Positions 45,297 through 57,395 are shown, numbered from the stretch's first letter. The stretch is 64,000 nucleotides of DNA from Adiantum capillus-veneris (GCA_014529385.2 CM043969.1:32220446-32284445); one strand, 5' to 3'. The notes: generated from the letters alone by a model not told the origin. Numbers and translations are program-made.

Positions 45297-46990
45297 TTGG
45301 CGATTACGGTGGCCTGAGCTAAATTGCTCTTGACCGACAAACTCGGGGGAGGTCACTATGTATAAATAGTGTATATCACGTGCATTCAAGGACTATTTTT
45401 GAAGATCCTTATTTGTGAATTTTTGACAAACAAAATGGACCATTTTCTCATTCAATCTGAAATATTTTTCACAATTACATTTTATGGCACCCTTCTGTTC
45501 ATGAAAAAATGAGAAATTTTTTTTTTAATAACCCTTTCTGCTACTGCACTCACGTGATAGTCACAAGATTATTAAGTGGACCCCCCCGAACCGACGAACT
45601 ACCTCCTGGTTGGATAATCTGGACCATGTTAGTCCAAACCAAGATGATCAAAGTGAGGCTCTGAGATTGAGAGACAGATTAGGAATGAGACGGATGTGCC
45701 TCCAAGGCGAGGAAGAGTGGGGGAATCACGGGATTCTCAACACTCAACTAATTCCATAAGGAGACAAGCAAAGCGTGCAGAACAACGAAATTGATCCCAT
45801 GGATCTCAACGTAGTCAAAAACACACTACAAAAAGAAAGGGTAGCAAAAGATGTCACTGATTAGGACATAAATGAGCAAAGAAGAGGACCGAGGATACAT
45901 TGTCTGAGACTAAAAGAGATAACAACTAGGATATTGACACATACCACTATAGTAAAAGGAGATCCAAAGATAAGAAACCAGCTCACAAAAACAAAACTCG
46001 TCACATTGAGCATTCCGCTAATCTGAAAATTTCCTCTCTAGTGCTCAAAGGAGGTAAGAAGGATGCCTAATGTCCATATCAAGCATCTGAGGAATATGCG
46101 AAACTTAAAGATGTAGATGAAGATGAATGGGAGGAATATTTTTCCCAAACATTGAAAGAGGCAGCTAGAAAATGGCACTAGCTGTATTTAGACTGTGAAC
46201 TTAGATCATACAACAAGCTAATCAAGGCTTTCACACTAGAATATTTAAATAATTGAGGAGATGAAGAGATCAGCTCGATAAGACCAAACAAGGAAAGATG
46301 TTAGTCACATGAGCTACGTCAAAAAGATTAAGGAACTAACTAGGCAACTACAAGAGACTCCTTCTGAAAAGCGAAAGAGAGCTTGGTTTTTGAATGGGTT
46401 CAGAAGTAGAAAGTTATAGGAACAGGAGGTTTCAATGCCAATGAAGAAGTTTAATGACTTGATACAAAGGGTGCTAAAATTGGAAAGCAGGCTAAGAAAG
46501 AGAAAGGTCACAAGAAGAGACAATCCAATGATACTAAGTCAATGACTAAAGAGTCAGAAACCAGTTCCAGCTTTAGTTTATCTGAAAGTGAGTCAGATGA
46601 CAAAGACAACATGAAGGAAAAAGAATCATGCACCTAAAAACTGGAGTAAATGTCAAAGTTGATTGTTGCTGAATTAAGACAAGATCTACAATTAAGAAAA
46701 TGGAAATTTGGTGCTCCAAGTGCAGGTCCAAAGACCATAGTTCTCATGAGTGTTCATAGTGTATTTACTGTAAGTCCTATGGACATGTTTGGAATAATTG
46801 TGGTATCAAGATTTATCATTTTAAAGACGAAGTGATCTGTCAATGGTTGCACTAACAAATCCAAAGGCACTCAAGCAAACAGAGATAGTGAGTCCAAAGA
46901 AAATGAAACCAGCACAGTACTGGTAGTGGTAGAGGTAGATACCAAGGGGGTACTAGCCGAGGCAAAGGCCTCAAGGGGGGGGAGGGGGGG

Positions 46991-47227
46991 GGGGGGTCAC
47001 TATATTAAAAAATGCCTATCATGTGGGTTCAACATTAAGGGTTATTTTTTTATATTTTTTCTCATATTTTCACATACAGAAGGCTATTGAAAAAATCATC
47101 TTGAATTTTTTTTACAAATTGAATAGGAAAAGGGTCCCTTTTAGTGGTGAAAATTTCATGGTTAAGTGGTCTTATAAATAGTCCTTGAACACATGCGATA
47201 TATATGTTTTACATACAGTGACCCCCC
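46991..47227. mobile_element. Small AT-rich element with G-rich terminal repeats
   Basis: Termini GGGGGGTCACTATAT and, inverted, GGGGGGTCACTGTAT match at 14 of 15 positions. The 237-bp interior is AT-rich and non-coding. It sits in the decayed gypsy gag region beside a longer G run (46975-46996). No clear target duplication was found. A MITE is the simplest reading. Confidence 0.6.
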
Positions 47228-47846
47228 AAGGCAGAGGTAAATGCAGATGTAGAGAGAACCTTTAAAGAAGGAGTTTAAATTGATATGCCTGTGGAAATAT
47301 GGCCACTTTCTAGCCAAGTGCCTTGATGCTGCCAAACCAGAGACACCTGAACAAAAGCCACTAGATGCAGGGCCAATCACGATGGCCACACAAAGCAAAG
47401 GGTTGTCATCAAAGAAATCTCTGATGAAAATGGTGGAAAGCAAAGTGTTGAAACCATGAATTGGGAACAACCAAGAGGGGTATGGAATGAAAAGGGAAAG
47501 GAGAAGGTAGTGGATGAGTGGCAGGAACAACGTGAGCTTGTAGCTAAGATCACAAAAATCTGGCCAAGAAACTACTAGAATAGCCAAAATGTTCAGAGGC
47601 TCACAAAATTTAGAAGTTACTGCCCTAGTCTTCAGAGGTGCAGTGGCACCAGAGGGAGCATCTGGATTGAATGAGTCCACAATCATTGCAGTAAATAGTC
47701 CGGCTAATGAGGTGGGGCAAGCTACATCAGATTTGACCAAGGCTGGAGTCACTGAACTGATGAAGGTCCGGTCAGAAGTCTCATCATAGGATCAATCGGC
47801 AACCAGACTCGGAGAAATCAGCTAAGTGGAACTCTGAAGATAGTCA

Positions 47847-48501
47847 TGTCACAAGGATTGGCACCACGTGCCAATGAACATGCCGAACAACTTTAAGCAC
47901 TTCAAATAACACTGAACTGAAGGAGATGCACAACATACAAGATAGGAGTGGAAAAGTTCCACCCCAAGAGATCACTACCCCCAAACCATAATGCCCCTTT
48001 TGGTATCTCTTTATATCCAATACTCCATCCTTTGCAGTTCACATTGAAGCATGCCACAAAATGAGCCCATGTCACATATTTATAGGCCTTGGTCTATGAA
48101 AAGCAGTTAGATGGAAATATTTAAACTCAAAAGCCTCTACCCCAAAATCACTAGAGCCAAAAAGGTGCTAGCCTGTTTTACAAAAATTCATATGGCTACC
48201 ATGTCATTAGCATAAAACACGGGAATTTGTACAAGTTGCCTCATCATAAGGTCATTGCAAAATCTAGAAACTCTATACAACCTGTTTTAATGTATTTAGG
48301 TCACTTGGGCCCCATCGAACAGGGTCCCATAAGGTTTTTTTGGGAACTCCTCTTTAAAAATAGGCCACTCGTAGCAAGATTTTACAAGTTGGTAAAACTT
48401 CTTGTGCCACATCTACTTCTTCTTAAGTTTTAGGCCCCTTGATCGAAATCTATAGCTTGGCTCTATTCTTCTGTGACTTGATACGTCAACAATTTGTGAC
48501 A
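47847..48501 (-). mobile_element. Solo LTR, TGTCACAA family (minus orientation)
   Basis: Starts TGTCACAAGGATTGG and ends CAATTTGTGACA. Minus-strand reading gives the family landmarks: 'cacgtggtgcc' before the end, 'tgaagtgctt', and 'cttgggccccat' in the middle. It is 655 bp. No primer site or internal sequence is attached, so it is a solo LTR; a flanking duplication is not evident, fitting its age. It interrupts the decayed gypsy element. Confidence 0.8.
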
Positions 48502-49539
48502 CATGAGGAGAAATCTTTAGGTTCAGATAGTAGCTCTGGTAATGGTCAAGATGAAATATATGCCAAGGTCTACAAAAGGGTTCAAAAGTTAAACAATTGA
48601 ACTTGATGATATCATACGGACGTTACCGGAAGCTACAAAGTTTATCAGACAAAAGAGGAAAGCTAAAGCCAAATCTAGAGCAGTGAACCTAGCAGCCATC
48701 AGCGATAATGAGGTCCCATTGATTTAGATTGATTATGAATTGAGAAAACAATGGGAGCAATTATCAAGAGTGATCCTAGATAGAGGAGGTGGTGTTAATA
48801 TTTTGGGAGAAAATTTAAGGAAAAAATGGGAATCATAGAATTGAAACCAACACCATTCAAAGTTGAGGTGGCTAACCATCGGGTGGTCCATGCTACAGGG
48901 CTAATTGAGAACATGAAGATCAGAGTGGGCAAGGGAAAATTGAAAACGACTTCTTAGTATTTGATGTGCAAGGAGCATATGGGATACTTTTAAGCAGACC
49001 ATGGATCAAAACTGCTGGTGCAATACATGATTTTGCCAACCAAACACTTGCTATTCAAGGGGCCAACATGAGACTTCAAATAAAGACTGACAACAAAAAA
49101 AGCTCGAAGAAGGCTTTGAGACTTGAAGAGCTATGCAAGAAATATGGAACAAAAAAATTTCAAAAGTTGCTTGCTTCAATGAACATTTTTCCACTAAAAT
49201 TATTCAGGGAAGGCTAATTAGATGGATGATGCATCTAATGGAGTTTGAATTCAAAATCTTTCACAAACCATGCAAAACAAATTATGGTGCTCATTTTCTT
49301 TCTAGAGGTACATAAGGTTACTTTGAAGCATCAATAAGGGATGAGCCTTAGATGAGCCAGTAAATGTTGAGATTTTTCAAAACACAATTGATGATGGACC
49401 AGATCTAGAATGGAAAGATGTCTCTCATTTCCTTCAGATGGGGGGACTTCTACAGGATTGGTCTCAGACTAACAAGAAGGCATTGATCATAATACATCTC
49501 AAGTACCATCATTGGTGGAGGCCTATTTAGATTAGGCAT

Positions 49540-51140
49540 TGATGGTGTACTTTGAAGATGTGTGTCCTTAGGCCTCTTTCCTTTGAATCCAAAAATTGTC
49601 CCTTTTTTCTACTTCCTAAAATCCATAAACTCTCATTAGTAGGATGTCCCATTTGCCCTTATAGAGGATATATTCTAGAGCATGCCTCTAGATGGCTCCA
49701 CTTTCAGCTTCTCCCTATCCTTCTCATTAAGAAACAACACCTCAAAGATTCTTTTTCACTCATCAAAGATATCTCCTTTCTTCTCCTTCCTTTTAATGTC
49801 CTTCTCTTCACGTCTGATGTTGAGTCATTCTACCCTAGCATTCCTATTCAACAAGGTTTTCTTGCACTGTCTAACTCTATACGGCACCATTTTTCCTCAC
49901 CCAAAGCGAGTCTCATCCTCTATGTGGACTATCTTGTCCTAACCACCACTACATCTCCTTCCAAGGAAATTGTTGGCGACGAATCAAAGGTATTGCCATG
50001 GGTGGTTCCAATTTTGCTGTCGTCTATGCCTGCCTCTTTCTTTGTCACTTAGAGGATAGTATCAACCTTCCCTCCTATCCCTCTCTTCTTTATTTCAAAA
50101 GATACATTGATGATGCCTTTGGCATTTGGCAGGGCTCCTTTTTTTATCTTGAAAAATTTCTCAAGCTTTATGGGTCACCACTCCAAAACCATATCAAAAT
50201 TTCCCTTGCCATTTCGTTCGAAGCTTCCATCCTTGACATTCATTTTTTCAAAGGATCCTTCTTCTCTCTTTCAGAGATTCTTGATTCTCATTGCTAATAA
50301 AAAAGTCTCAAATCTTACAACCATATTCTCTGGCAATCTTGGCACCCCATCCACCAAAAAGTCTCTTTTATCATTTCAGAGCTAAAAAAATATATCATTA
50401 GAGAGAGCTCCTTGGATGGCTTCCTTGCCATTCGGACCTTGTTTTTACAAAGACTCAGAGCAAGGGGGTACCCCCAAGCTCTCCTCCAAAATTGTTTCTT
50501 CCTTATCTCTTACAATGATAGAGACTTTCTCCTAATGAAAAAATCCTTATCAAAGGACCCCCCCTTTGTAATCAAAATTCCCTTTTCACCCATTACACGC
50601 AACCTTAATCTCTCCGTTTCATTGATCAAACCTCTCACCCTTCTACTTGGCACCACGCCCTAATTCTCGCACCTCCCCAAGCCCCTTGTCTGTTGGCTCA
50701 ATGCACCCAATGTCAAGAATATTCTTACCTCTAATTATCGCACCCCTCCTTGCCCCCCCCCCCCCCCCCCCCCCCTCCCTTTTTTTTGTTCCTTTTGATT
50801 AGATTGATTCTCCCCCTATTTTTACACTTTATGCCTTGCTCCTTCTAGCCTCTCTTATCTTGATATTACCCCCAAATGGTGCACTTCGTACCAAATGTTT
50901 CCTCTATTTACTTCTCTGTACCAAAAGATGCTTGTATTTATTTCTTTGTACCAATAACTTTTACCCTCCTCTTAATCCTCACCTTAATACCCACCTTGGG
51001 TTTGCAACCCCCAACACTTATTTAAAAGCCCCCTATCCTTGTAAAACAATTAACACTACTGATGGGCTTTATATAACAAAACGTTTTCATGAGTTTTTTG
51101 GAGCAAGAGATTGCACATATGTACATACACATGCATGGTG
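49540..51140 (+). pseudogene. Penelope-like element reverse transcriptase (decayed)
   Basis: Conceptual translation across two frames gives, in order: 'FFLLPKIHKLS' near 49600 (RT lead, F-x-L-P-K-I-H-K); 'TSDVESFYPSIPIQ' near 49815; 'RIKGIAMGGSNFAVVYACL' near 49980-50035 with the G-x-A-M-G motif; the active site 'FKRYIDDAFGIW' near 50095-50130; 'FEASILDIHFFKG'; 'WQSWHPIHQKVSFI'; 'YIIRESSLDGFLAIR'; 'RLRARGYPQALLQN'; and 'APNVKNIL' near 50705. This series is the hallmark of Penelope-like elements, not LTR or LINE elements. A frameshift lies near 49935 and two stops at 50295-50300. A Cys-containing stretch follows to about 51140, but no GIY-YIG endonuclease is recognised. A poly-C run (50753-50775) lies in the tail. 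Confidence 0.82.
50753..50775. repeat. Poly-C tract, 23 bp
   Basis: Twenty-three consecutive C residues in the tail of the Penelope-like element. Confidence 0.95.
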
Positions 51141-51199
51141 AATCAAATAAATAATTTCCCATTTTCCAGAGCCAGGTGGTTACGTGGGGCCCACATGTG

Positions 51200-52410
51200 T
51201 ACAGGTAAAGCAACATGTACATAGTGCATTGATTTTCACTATCACCAGTATCAGTGTGTTTTTTCTATAATAATAAGGAGCTGGTAGCGCGTAAAACTTC
51301 TCAAGGAAGCTATCCGCAGGCCAACGACATGAGGTAAGCAGGTGCGTTAGATGGCATCTAGTGGCGTCAGGAGGTCGAATGGGGTCAATATTTGCACGTG
51401 GATAAGTACGGACACAACATGGGTGTTTTCTTGTGATAATTATGCAGAAAGATCATCATGAGGACCATCTTTTGGGGCCACTTCATGTGGTGGCGGGATG
51501 CATTATTGGAAAAAGTTGTGCCAGGTGTGCGGATGGATGCAGTAGGGTGACAACTATGCATTGCGAGGCCAATTTTTGGCCTTTTCGGGGTCTGTTTGAG
51601 GTCAACTAAAAGGCCAAGGGTGCCCAAGTAATAAAGCTAAGTGTGGGAACTGAAAAAACTGAGAAAAGACCAGAAAGAACGTGGAGAGAAGAGGATGAAC
51701 AGCCGCAACTATGTTTTCGCTGTTTTTGGGGCCTGTTTTGGCCATAAATTGCTCATCCGAGGTCGGATTTGAGCACTTTGACATTGTAGACTGAGGTTTT
51801 GGGCCGTTCCGGACGTGATGGCGCTATTCATTTTGCCAAATTTCTCACTATTTTTCTACTTTTTTGGCTGTGTAAGTTTCTCCTATGAGAGAAGCTTCTG
51901 CTCCAATTTGTGATTGTGTCTGGCATATTTTACCCATATTGTGTGAGCTATTTGCCCCATTGGTGTTGGCCCAAGATCAATTATATCTGTGTGTCTCTGT
52001 GTGGAGTGGGTAAATGGGTAGTCTCTCTCCTCTCACTCCATCGGTGTGTTCCCTGTCTCGGCCAGGTGGGTTGTGTAAGCCGAGTGGTGCCCTATTGTGT
52101 GTGTGTGTGTATCATCCCAAGAGTGTGTGTCGGGTCATTATAGAGGCATTGTGTGTGTTTCCATCCCGCTCACATTCTTTTGGTGCCCCCATGGAGGATA
52201 TTCTTCGAGTACCTTCAGCTTCGGGATTACAGGTTGCAGATTACAGATTACAGATTACAGATTACAGATTACAGATTACAGATTACAGGTTACAGGTTAC
52301 AGGTTACAGGTTACAGGGACAGGTACAGGTGATTCACATAGGTACATGTAGCTGGAGTAGAGTGATACACTGACAGTGGAGTCACTTGCAGTTGCCGTGG
52401 GTATGCATCA
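51200..52410 (+). mobile_element. Probable 5' LTR region of Tat-like gypsy T1
   Basis: No coding sequence is visible. The right end 'gggtatgcatca' is followed by 'tttggcgcctatttgagcgc' (from 52411), which resembles a TTGGCGCC-type primer site of gypsy elements. The left boundary is unclear. A heptamer array (52225-52335) lies near the right end. The matching 3' LTR would lie right of the window, beyond the T2 insertion. Confidence 0.45.
52225..52335 (+). repeat. Heptanucleotide array (ATTACAG)n then (GTTACAG)n
   Basis: About seven or eight perfect copies of a 7-bp unit ATTACAG are followed by about four copies with GTTACAG, ending in 'ggacaggtacagg'. The switch suggests successive slippage expansions. 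Confidence 0.92.
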
Positions 52411-53263
52411 TTTGGCGCCTATTTGAGCGCATTGTCTGTTGGTATTGTATGTTGCTTGTGGAAACTGCCATTGTACGCCTTTGTGGAGCCATACTTGGTT
52501 TTATTTGGCAATCCCAGCCATTTCTTAGACTTAGTCTGGAAGATAGTCATTTCTGAGACTTGACTATACGAGATTTGCATAAGCCTTCGTGAGAGGGTCG
52601 ATAGCGTGAGGTTTTATTGAGCTGGGGGATTCTCAAATGTGAGATCCTTTTGGTGATACAAGTGGCTGGAGCACCTTTTTCATGACCTCGACATAGGCTA
52701 TGTACTAGTGATTCCTACTTGATGCTCGGGTTATATTGTTGGCAGTTTATGCATACATATACATTCTATATTTTGGGTTCTCACTGCTCTACTTCTAGGA
52801 AAACTCTGTCAAAATTTCTCCAAGTTGTGATGGCTGGTTTTTTGGTCTTTGAACCATTATGCTGTTATGCTACTGAAATATTGGCAAAATCAGAGGATAA
52901 GATAGGTGTGCCTTCTTGGGAGCTGCATGGTTGACTTTAATGGATGATAAGAATGGCCCTCAATTCACACCTTTTTATTTAACTCGAAGAATCCAGATAA
53001 ATGTTCATGTGTCTAGGAAGATTTTTTTCCAACAGCGCATAGTCTTTATGTTCGGGCCAAGAAGATTAAGAGAGATAATGGAATGCCCTTTGCCTGAACT
53101 ATAATTCCGATGATTAACTATGAAAACTCATTTGATGTGCATGTGTTTGTCCTTATCTAAAGTTGAGCTCCATTGAAGTTTCTGGGAATTGAGTTAGTAA
53201 AAAGTTTTGGGTTCTTGCACGTATATTCGAAGGGTTTCTCAAAGCATCATAACTTGGGTAGCC

Positions 53264-54530
53264 ATGGCTTTCTCTTATCTGGAGTTTCATGGAATAAGTG
53301 ATGAAGATGTAGAAGAATTTTTGGAAAAGATGGAGGTTACCTGCATTAGCAACCAGATTCATGATCCAGCGCAGATGTTACGTCTTCTCTAGATTTGTTT
53401 GAAGAGTGATGCACGAGTTTGGTCCAAAGCATTTGAAGAGGAGTTGCATGTGGCTGATCCACCTGTAAGATTGAGTTGGGACAATCTAAGACATGGATTG
53501 GAAGTGGATTTTGTGAAGACAGAAGATCCTTACAAAGTGTGGCAAGAAGTACAAGGTTTGGTGCAAAAGGAAGGTGAGCCAGTAGATGCGTACATACGTA
53601 AGTTTTCATTGGCTTGGGAGTGGATGTGCAAGGCCTTAGCACCACAAGGAACCACGCCTGACATGATGAAGAAGGACAGGTTCTTGGCTGGTCTTGGGGA
53701 GAATATACGTTAGAGAGTGGAGCTAAAGAAGCCTAGGACATATGAAGATGCATTGGAGGTGGCAAGAAACAAAGAGTGGAAGCTAAAGAAAATGAGACAG
53801 CTAGGAGTAGAGTCTTTGCCCATGAGGTCTGAATTTCAGTCTATGAATTCTTTGCAAGGTCGCATGCTAGGGGTTCATCATGAACTAGTGGTTTCTGTTA
53901 CTCCTCAAGTTATGCAAGCAGTGGTCACTATAGCAATGCAAGATGATGGGTTAAGGCAAGACATGAGGCAAGTGGTAGATTTAATGAATAATATCAACCT
54001 AAACATGCTAGGTCAAGTGGGAAATAATCGAGGTCGAGGGAGGTTTGTAAATCAGCCAGGAGTTGAAGAAAGACCTAAGAATGGTGTTGGACAAAGCAAT
54101 GGTAGGTTTTGGAGGCAGACACCCACATGTTAAAATTGCAGAGAGTTGGGCCACATTAGCCCGCAATGTGATAAGCCACCAAGGATGGAGAGAGACATGT
54201 ATCCATTGCCAAGACAGGTGCTAACTAGGTCAAATGATTATGGCATCGAAATTAAAGGAGAAGAAGGAACCAATGGATTAACCCAGGAGGAAAAGTGAAA
54301 GACAAAAGTGATAAGTGTAGTCACTTTGGAGAAGGCATCAAAGCTAGAGGATACATTAGTGATGCCTATTGGGAAGAGGACCACAGAGGAAAAGGAAGGA
54401 AGAAGTGCCCCAGGTCCTAGTAAGAAGAAGGGAAAGAGCCATGAAGGCGAGGATGTCAAGGCCAACAGGAAAAGGAGAGCTCGTCGCGCAAGTTTCATGT
54501 TTCCAATTTTCCACGAGGGGATGGGAAATT
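53264..54530 (+). pseudogene. T1 gag with zinc knuckle (stops)
   Basis: One frame from the ATG at 53264 carries 'EFLEKMEVTCISNQIHD', then a typical gypsy capsid ('DPYKVWQEVQGLVQKEGEPV', 'YIRKFSLAWEWM', 'KDRFLAGLGENIR'). The zinc knuckle lies near 54127-54168 as C-x2-C-R-E-L-G-H-I-S-P-Q-C, with a TAA inside the first pair of Cys. In-frame stops are TAG 53390-53392, TAG 53711-53713 and TAA 54131-54133. The frame continues with a Lys-rich linker to 54532, where a shift leads to protease. Confidence 0.85.
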
Positions 54531-54532
54531 AA

Positions 54533-55290
54533 GCTATGACTTGAAGGAGGATCTGACAAGCAGAAAGGCAGATGTTACTTTTGGGCAGCTTATAGAGATG
54601 GTGCCTAAGCTAAAGAGATAGTGGAAGAGGATGGTTAACCCAATGGAGAAAGAACCAGAGAGAGGTTCAATAAAGGCGTTGGTGATGGATGAGCTACCAG
54701 AAATTTGTCCAATAGTAGATGTGTGGCATAAAAGAAAAAATATGGGACAAGGTTATGTGGATGGTGGAGCCCAAATATGTGTCATAACACACTCATGCGT
54801 TGAGAAGATGGGTCTTACAGTGACTGGGGTGTCAGGCTTTCGGATCAGATTGGCAAACCATCAAAAAGTAAAATGTTTGGGTGTTGTAAAGAGCTTAGAA
54901 GTGGAGGCGTATGATGCAAAGGCAGTGGTTGATTTTCATGTGATGCTAGCAGGGTTGGGAGCATATCCTATTATATTGGGTCGACCATGGCTACGTACAG
55001 TGGGAGCTGTTCAAGATTGGAGACGTGGTACGATTAGCCTCTATGGAAAGACAGGTGCCAAGAAGCTATATAATATGGACACAAGGAAACGATTGGAAGA
55101 GCATTATGAAGATGAGGATGAGTCTAGTTATGAAGACTATTCCACGGTGACAGATGAGGACAATGATAGTACTACCAGCAGCGATGAGGATGTTGATGTT
55201 ACATTTCTTTTGATGGACAAAGAGATCTAGGAGTCTGGTTTAGTTGCATTTGCGAATGAAGTTGAAGAGGAAAGTGAAGGGCCTTATGAA
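54533..55290 (+). pseudogene. T1 protease region
   Basis: 'YDLKEDLTSRKADVTFGQLI' (about 54533-54595) is the lead seen in Tat-like elements. Then 'GYVDGGAQICVI' near 54752-54787 occupies the place of the D-S/T-G protease active site, with D-G-G here, followed by 'YPIILGRPWLRTVGAVQDW' near 54964-55020. An acidic stretch (Asp/Glu-rich) follows. A stop lies at 55228-55230. Confidence 0.8.
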
Positions 55291-56809
55291 GTGATTGAAG
55301 GGCAGATGCAAACCAAGGTTGAATTGTCAAAGAAGCATGAATTGATGACACAAATGATCAGTGGAGACCTCTCAGCTATGGAGAAGGAGATATATTTGCA
55401 CATGCTGTCTAGTTTTCGTGATTTGTTCATTACTTCATATGAAGAGATCAGAGGGTTCAAGGGTGAAGAGATGCATGTAGAGCTGAAAGAAGGTGCTAAG
55501 CTAGTGCAGCAAAGTCTAAGAAGGATGGGTCAAGAGCAGATGGTAGCCTTGCGGAAAGATGTAGACAAGTTATTGAAGGGAGGGTTCATAGTCCCAGTGG
55601 AGACCAAAGAATGGGTGAGTCCAGTAGTAGTTAGCCCAAAGAAGGATGGAAAGTGGAGGATTTGTGTAGATTTTAAACCCTTAAATGCAGCCACTAAGAA
55701 GAACCCATATCCTCTTCCATTCATTGATCAAATCTTCGATTCAGTGGCAGGTTATGAGAGGTACAATGTGTGTGATGGTTTTTTAGGCTATTTCCAATTG
55801 AAGATTGCTCTTAAAGACCGCACAAAGACAAATTTCATTACGCCATGGGGTTGCTATTGCTACACGGTATTGCCATTTGGGTGGTCAAATGGACCATCTT
55901 TCTATCAAGAGAGAGCAAATTGGGTATTGGAACCATTCATTGGTAGTTGTGTTAAAGCTTTTATGGATGACTTCTATGTCTACAACAGTAGGGCTGAGCA
56001 CCATGAGAAGCTGCAGATGGTAGTGGCTCGATATGATGAATGTGGAGGACAACTAAATCCCAAGAAATGTCATCTAGCACAACCAAGGGTGAAGTTATTG
56101 GGCCACATGGTGTCAGCAAATGTTGATCCAGACAAGGTTAAGTCTATTATTCTTCTTCCATCACCTACGAGTACAAAGCAATTGGAAACCTTTCTACACA
56201 AAGTGAAGTACATGGCGTGGTTTATTCCATTGTCTTCACAACTTCTTTATCCATTACAACAAGTGGCAAAGCATGATCCATTGCAATGGGATGACAAGTG
56301 TGAAGAAGTGTTTCAAGAGGTGAAAGAGGTGTTAGGGGGGTTGTCAGCTATGCAGGATCCTGATTGGGAGCAAGTATTTTATGTAAATCCATCAGTAGGG
56401 GATGATGCCATTGGAGCCATGCTATTGCAAAAGGGGAAGGGCAGCCATTATATGAGGCCAGTGTATTGTGCAAGCCGAGTGAAGCTGGTGGCAGAGAGAA
56501 AATTCTCAAAAGTAGAGCTAGTAATGGCCAGTGTAATATTTGCTTGTTGACGATTTCGTCATTACTTGCTACCACGACCTTTTGTTTTCTTGACGAGTTA
56601 CACTTTTTTGCCACAGTTAATAAATGGCACTAACATGTCAAATGTGGTGAAGAAATGGGTAATTGAGCTGCAAGAGTTTGAGTTCTCTTTTCTAGTGGAA
56701 GACAATACAAGAGCTACCCTAGCTGATTTGTTGACTTACAAGGAGAATCCCTTTCTTGTTAAAGAAGAGGTGGTGAGAAAGGTAGTCGAAGAAGTTCCAC
56801 AGATCAGCA
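55291..56809 (+). pseudogene. T1 reverse transcriptase and first RNase H
   Basis: The largest intact piece is 420 residues. RT motifs: 'GGFIVPVETKEWVSPVVV', 'KWRICVDFKPLN', 'YNVCDGFLGYFQLKI', 'FITPWGCYCYTVLPFG', and the active site 'AFMDDFYVYN' near 55950-55985 (M-D-D). Then the connection ('LLGHMVS', 'KVKYMAWFI') and the RNase H ('MRPVYCASRV'). The stop TGA 56548-56550 precedes R-F-R-H-Y, consistent with loss of one codon, and the frame continues with 'KKWVIELQEFEFSFLVE'. In 'LPFGWSNGP' the usual L-T-N-A-P is altered. Confidence 0.9.
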
Positions 56810-57395
56810 ATGCACGTGTTGTTCTTTGATGGCTCATACAGAAAGAGCCATGATGCGGCTTCAGGGGGTATAGCACTTTACGATCCAGAGGGGAAGCTAG
56901 TATGCAAGAGAGGGTTCAAATTGGATGCGCATAGTAACAATGAGGCTGAATATGCTAAGTTGGAAGCCGGATTACACATTTGTTTGAAGCATGGGGTTAG
57001 AAGGTTGAGCATAAAAGGTGATGCCTTGTTAGTTGTGAAGCAAGTGCTGGGTTTGTGGAAGAGCAAGAACACCTCTTTGAAGGAAATGTGTTTCAGAATT
57101 AAAAACCTGTTAAAAAATTTTGAAGCATGGAACATCAGACACATTGAACGTGCTTTAAATGGAGAGGCACATGAAGCAACTCAAAGCACGATTAGGGAGC
57201 TATTTGTGTTAAGGACCAATTTACCTCTTTATCATGGCCGGGAAAGTTTGGCTCAAGAAGAGGAGTTTTTGTTAAAAGGACATTCTGAAGTCTAAGAAGT
57301 ATGGCTTTGTGCGTAGAGCATATAAGCACAAATTGATTGGTAATGTCTTATACATGAAAAGGGCTGATCTCGTGTTTAGACGTGTACCTTGGTGG
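56810..57395 (+). pseudogene. T1 second RNase H, then truncated integrase
   Basis: After a frameshift near 56810 the frame reads 'HVLFFDGSYRKSHDA', 'NNEAEYAKLEAGLHI', 'IKGDALLVVKQVLGLW', a second RNase H (archaeal-like aRNH) with its D, E and D residues. This is a known mark of the Tat lineage of gypsy elements. The sequence then enters the integrase lead ('GNVLYMKRADLVFRRVPW') and stops at 57395, where T2 is inserted. The rest of T1 should resume to the right of the window. Confidence 0.9.

Larger units (their letters stand above)
45297..49330 (+). pseudogene. Decayed gypsy element: gag, protease, RNase H tail
   Basis: Capsid-like remains lie at 46100-46300 ('SYNKLIKAFTLEYLNN'), then a Lys/Ser-rich linker and two zinc knuckles near 46710-46800 (C-S-K-C-R-S-K-D-H-S-S-H-E-C, a stop, then C-I-Y-C-K-S-Y-G-H-V-W-N-N-C). 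The protease region at 48780-49030 has 'GVNILGENLRKKW' and 'GILLSRPWIKTAGAI'. Then 'RWMMHLMEFEFKIFHKP' with 'TNYGAHFLSR' (about 49215-49315), the RNase H end of gypsy pol. Reverse transcriptase is missing by deletion. A MITE-like element and a solo LTR have landed inside. Confidence 0.75.
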
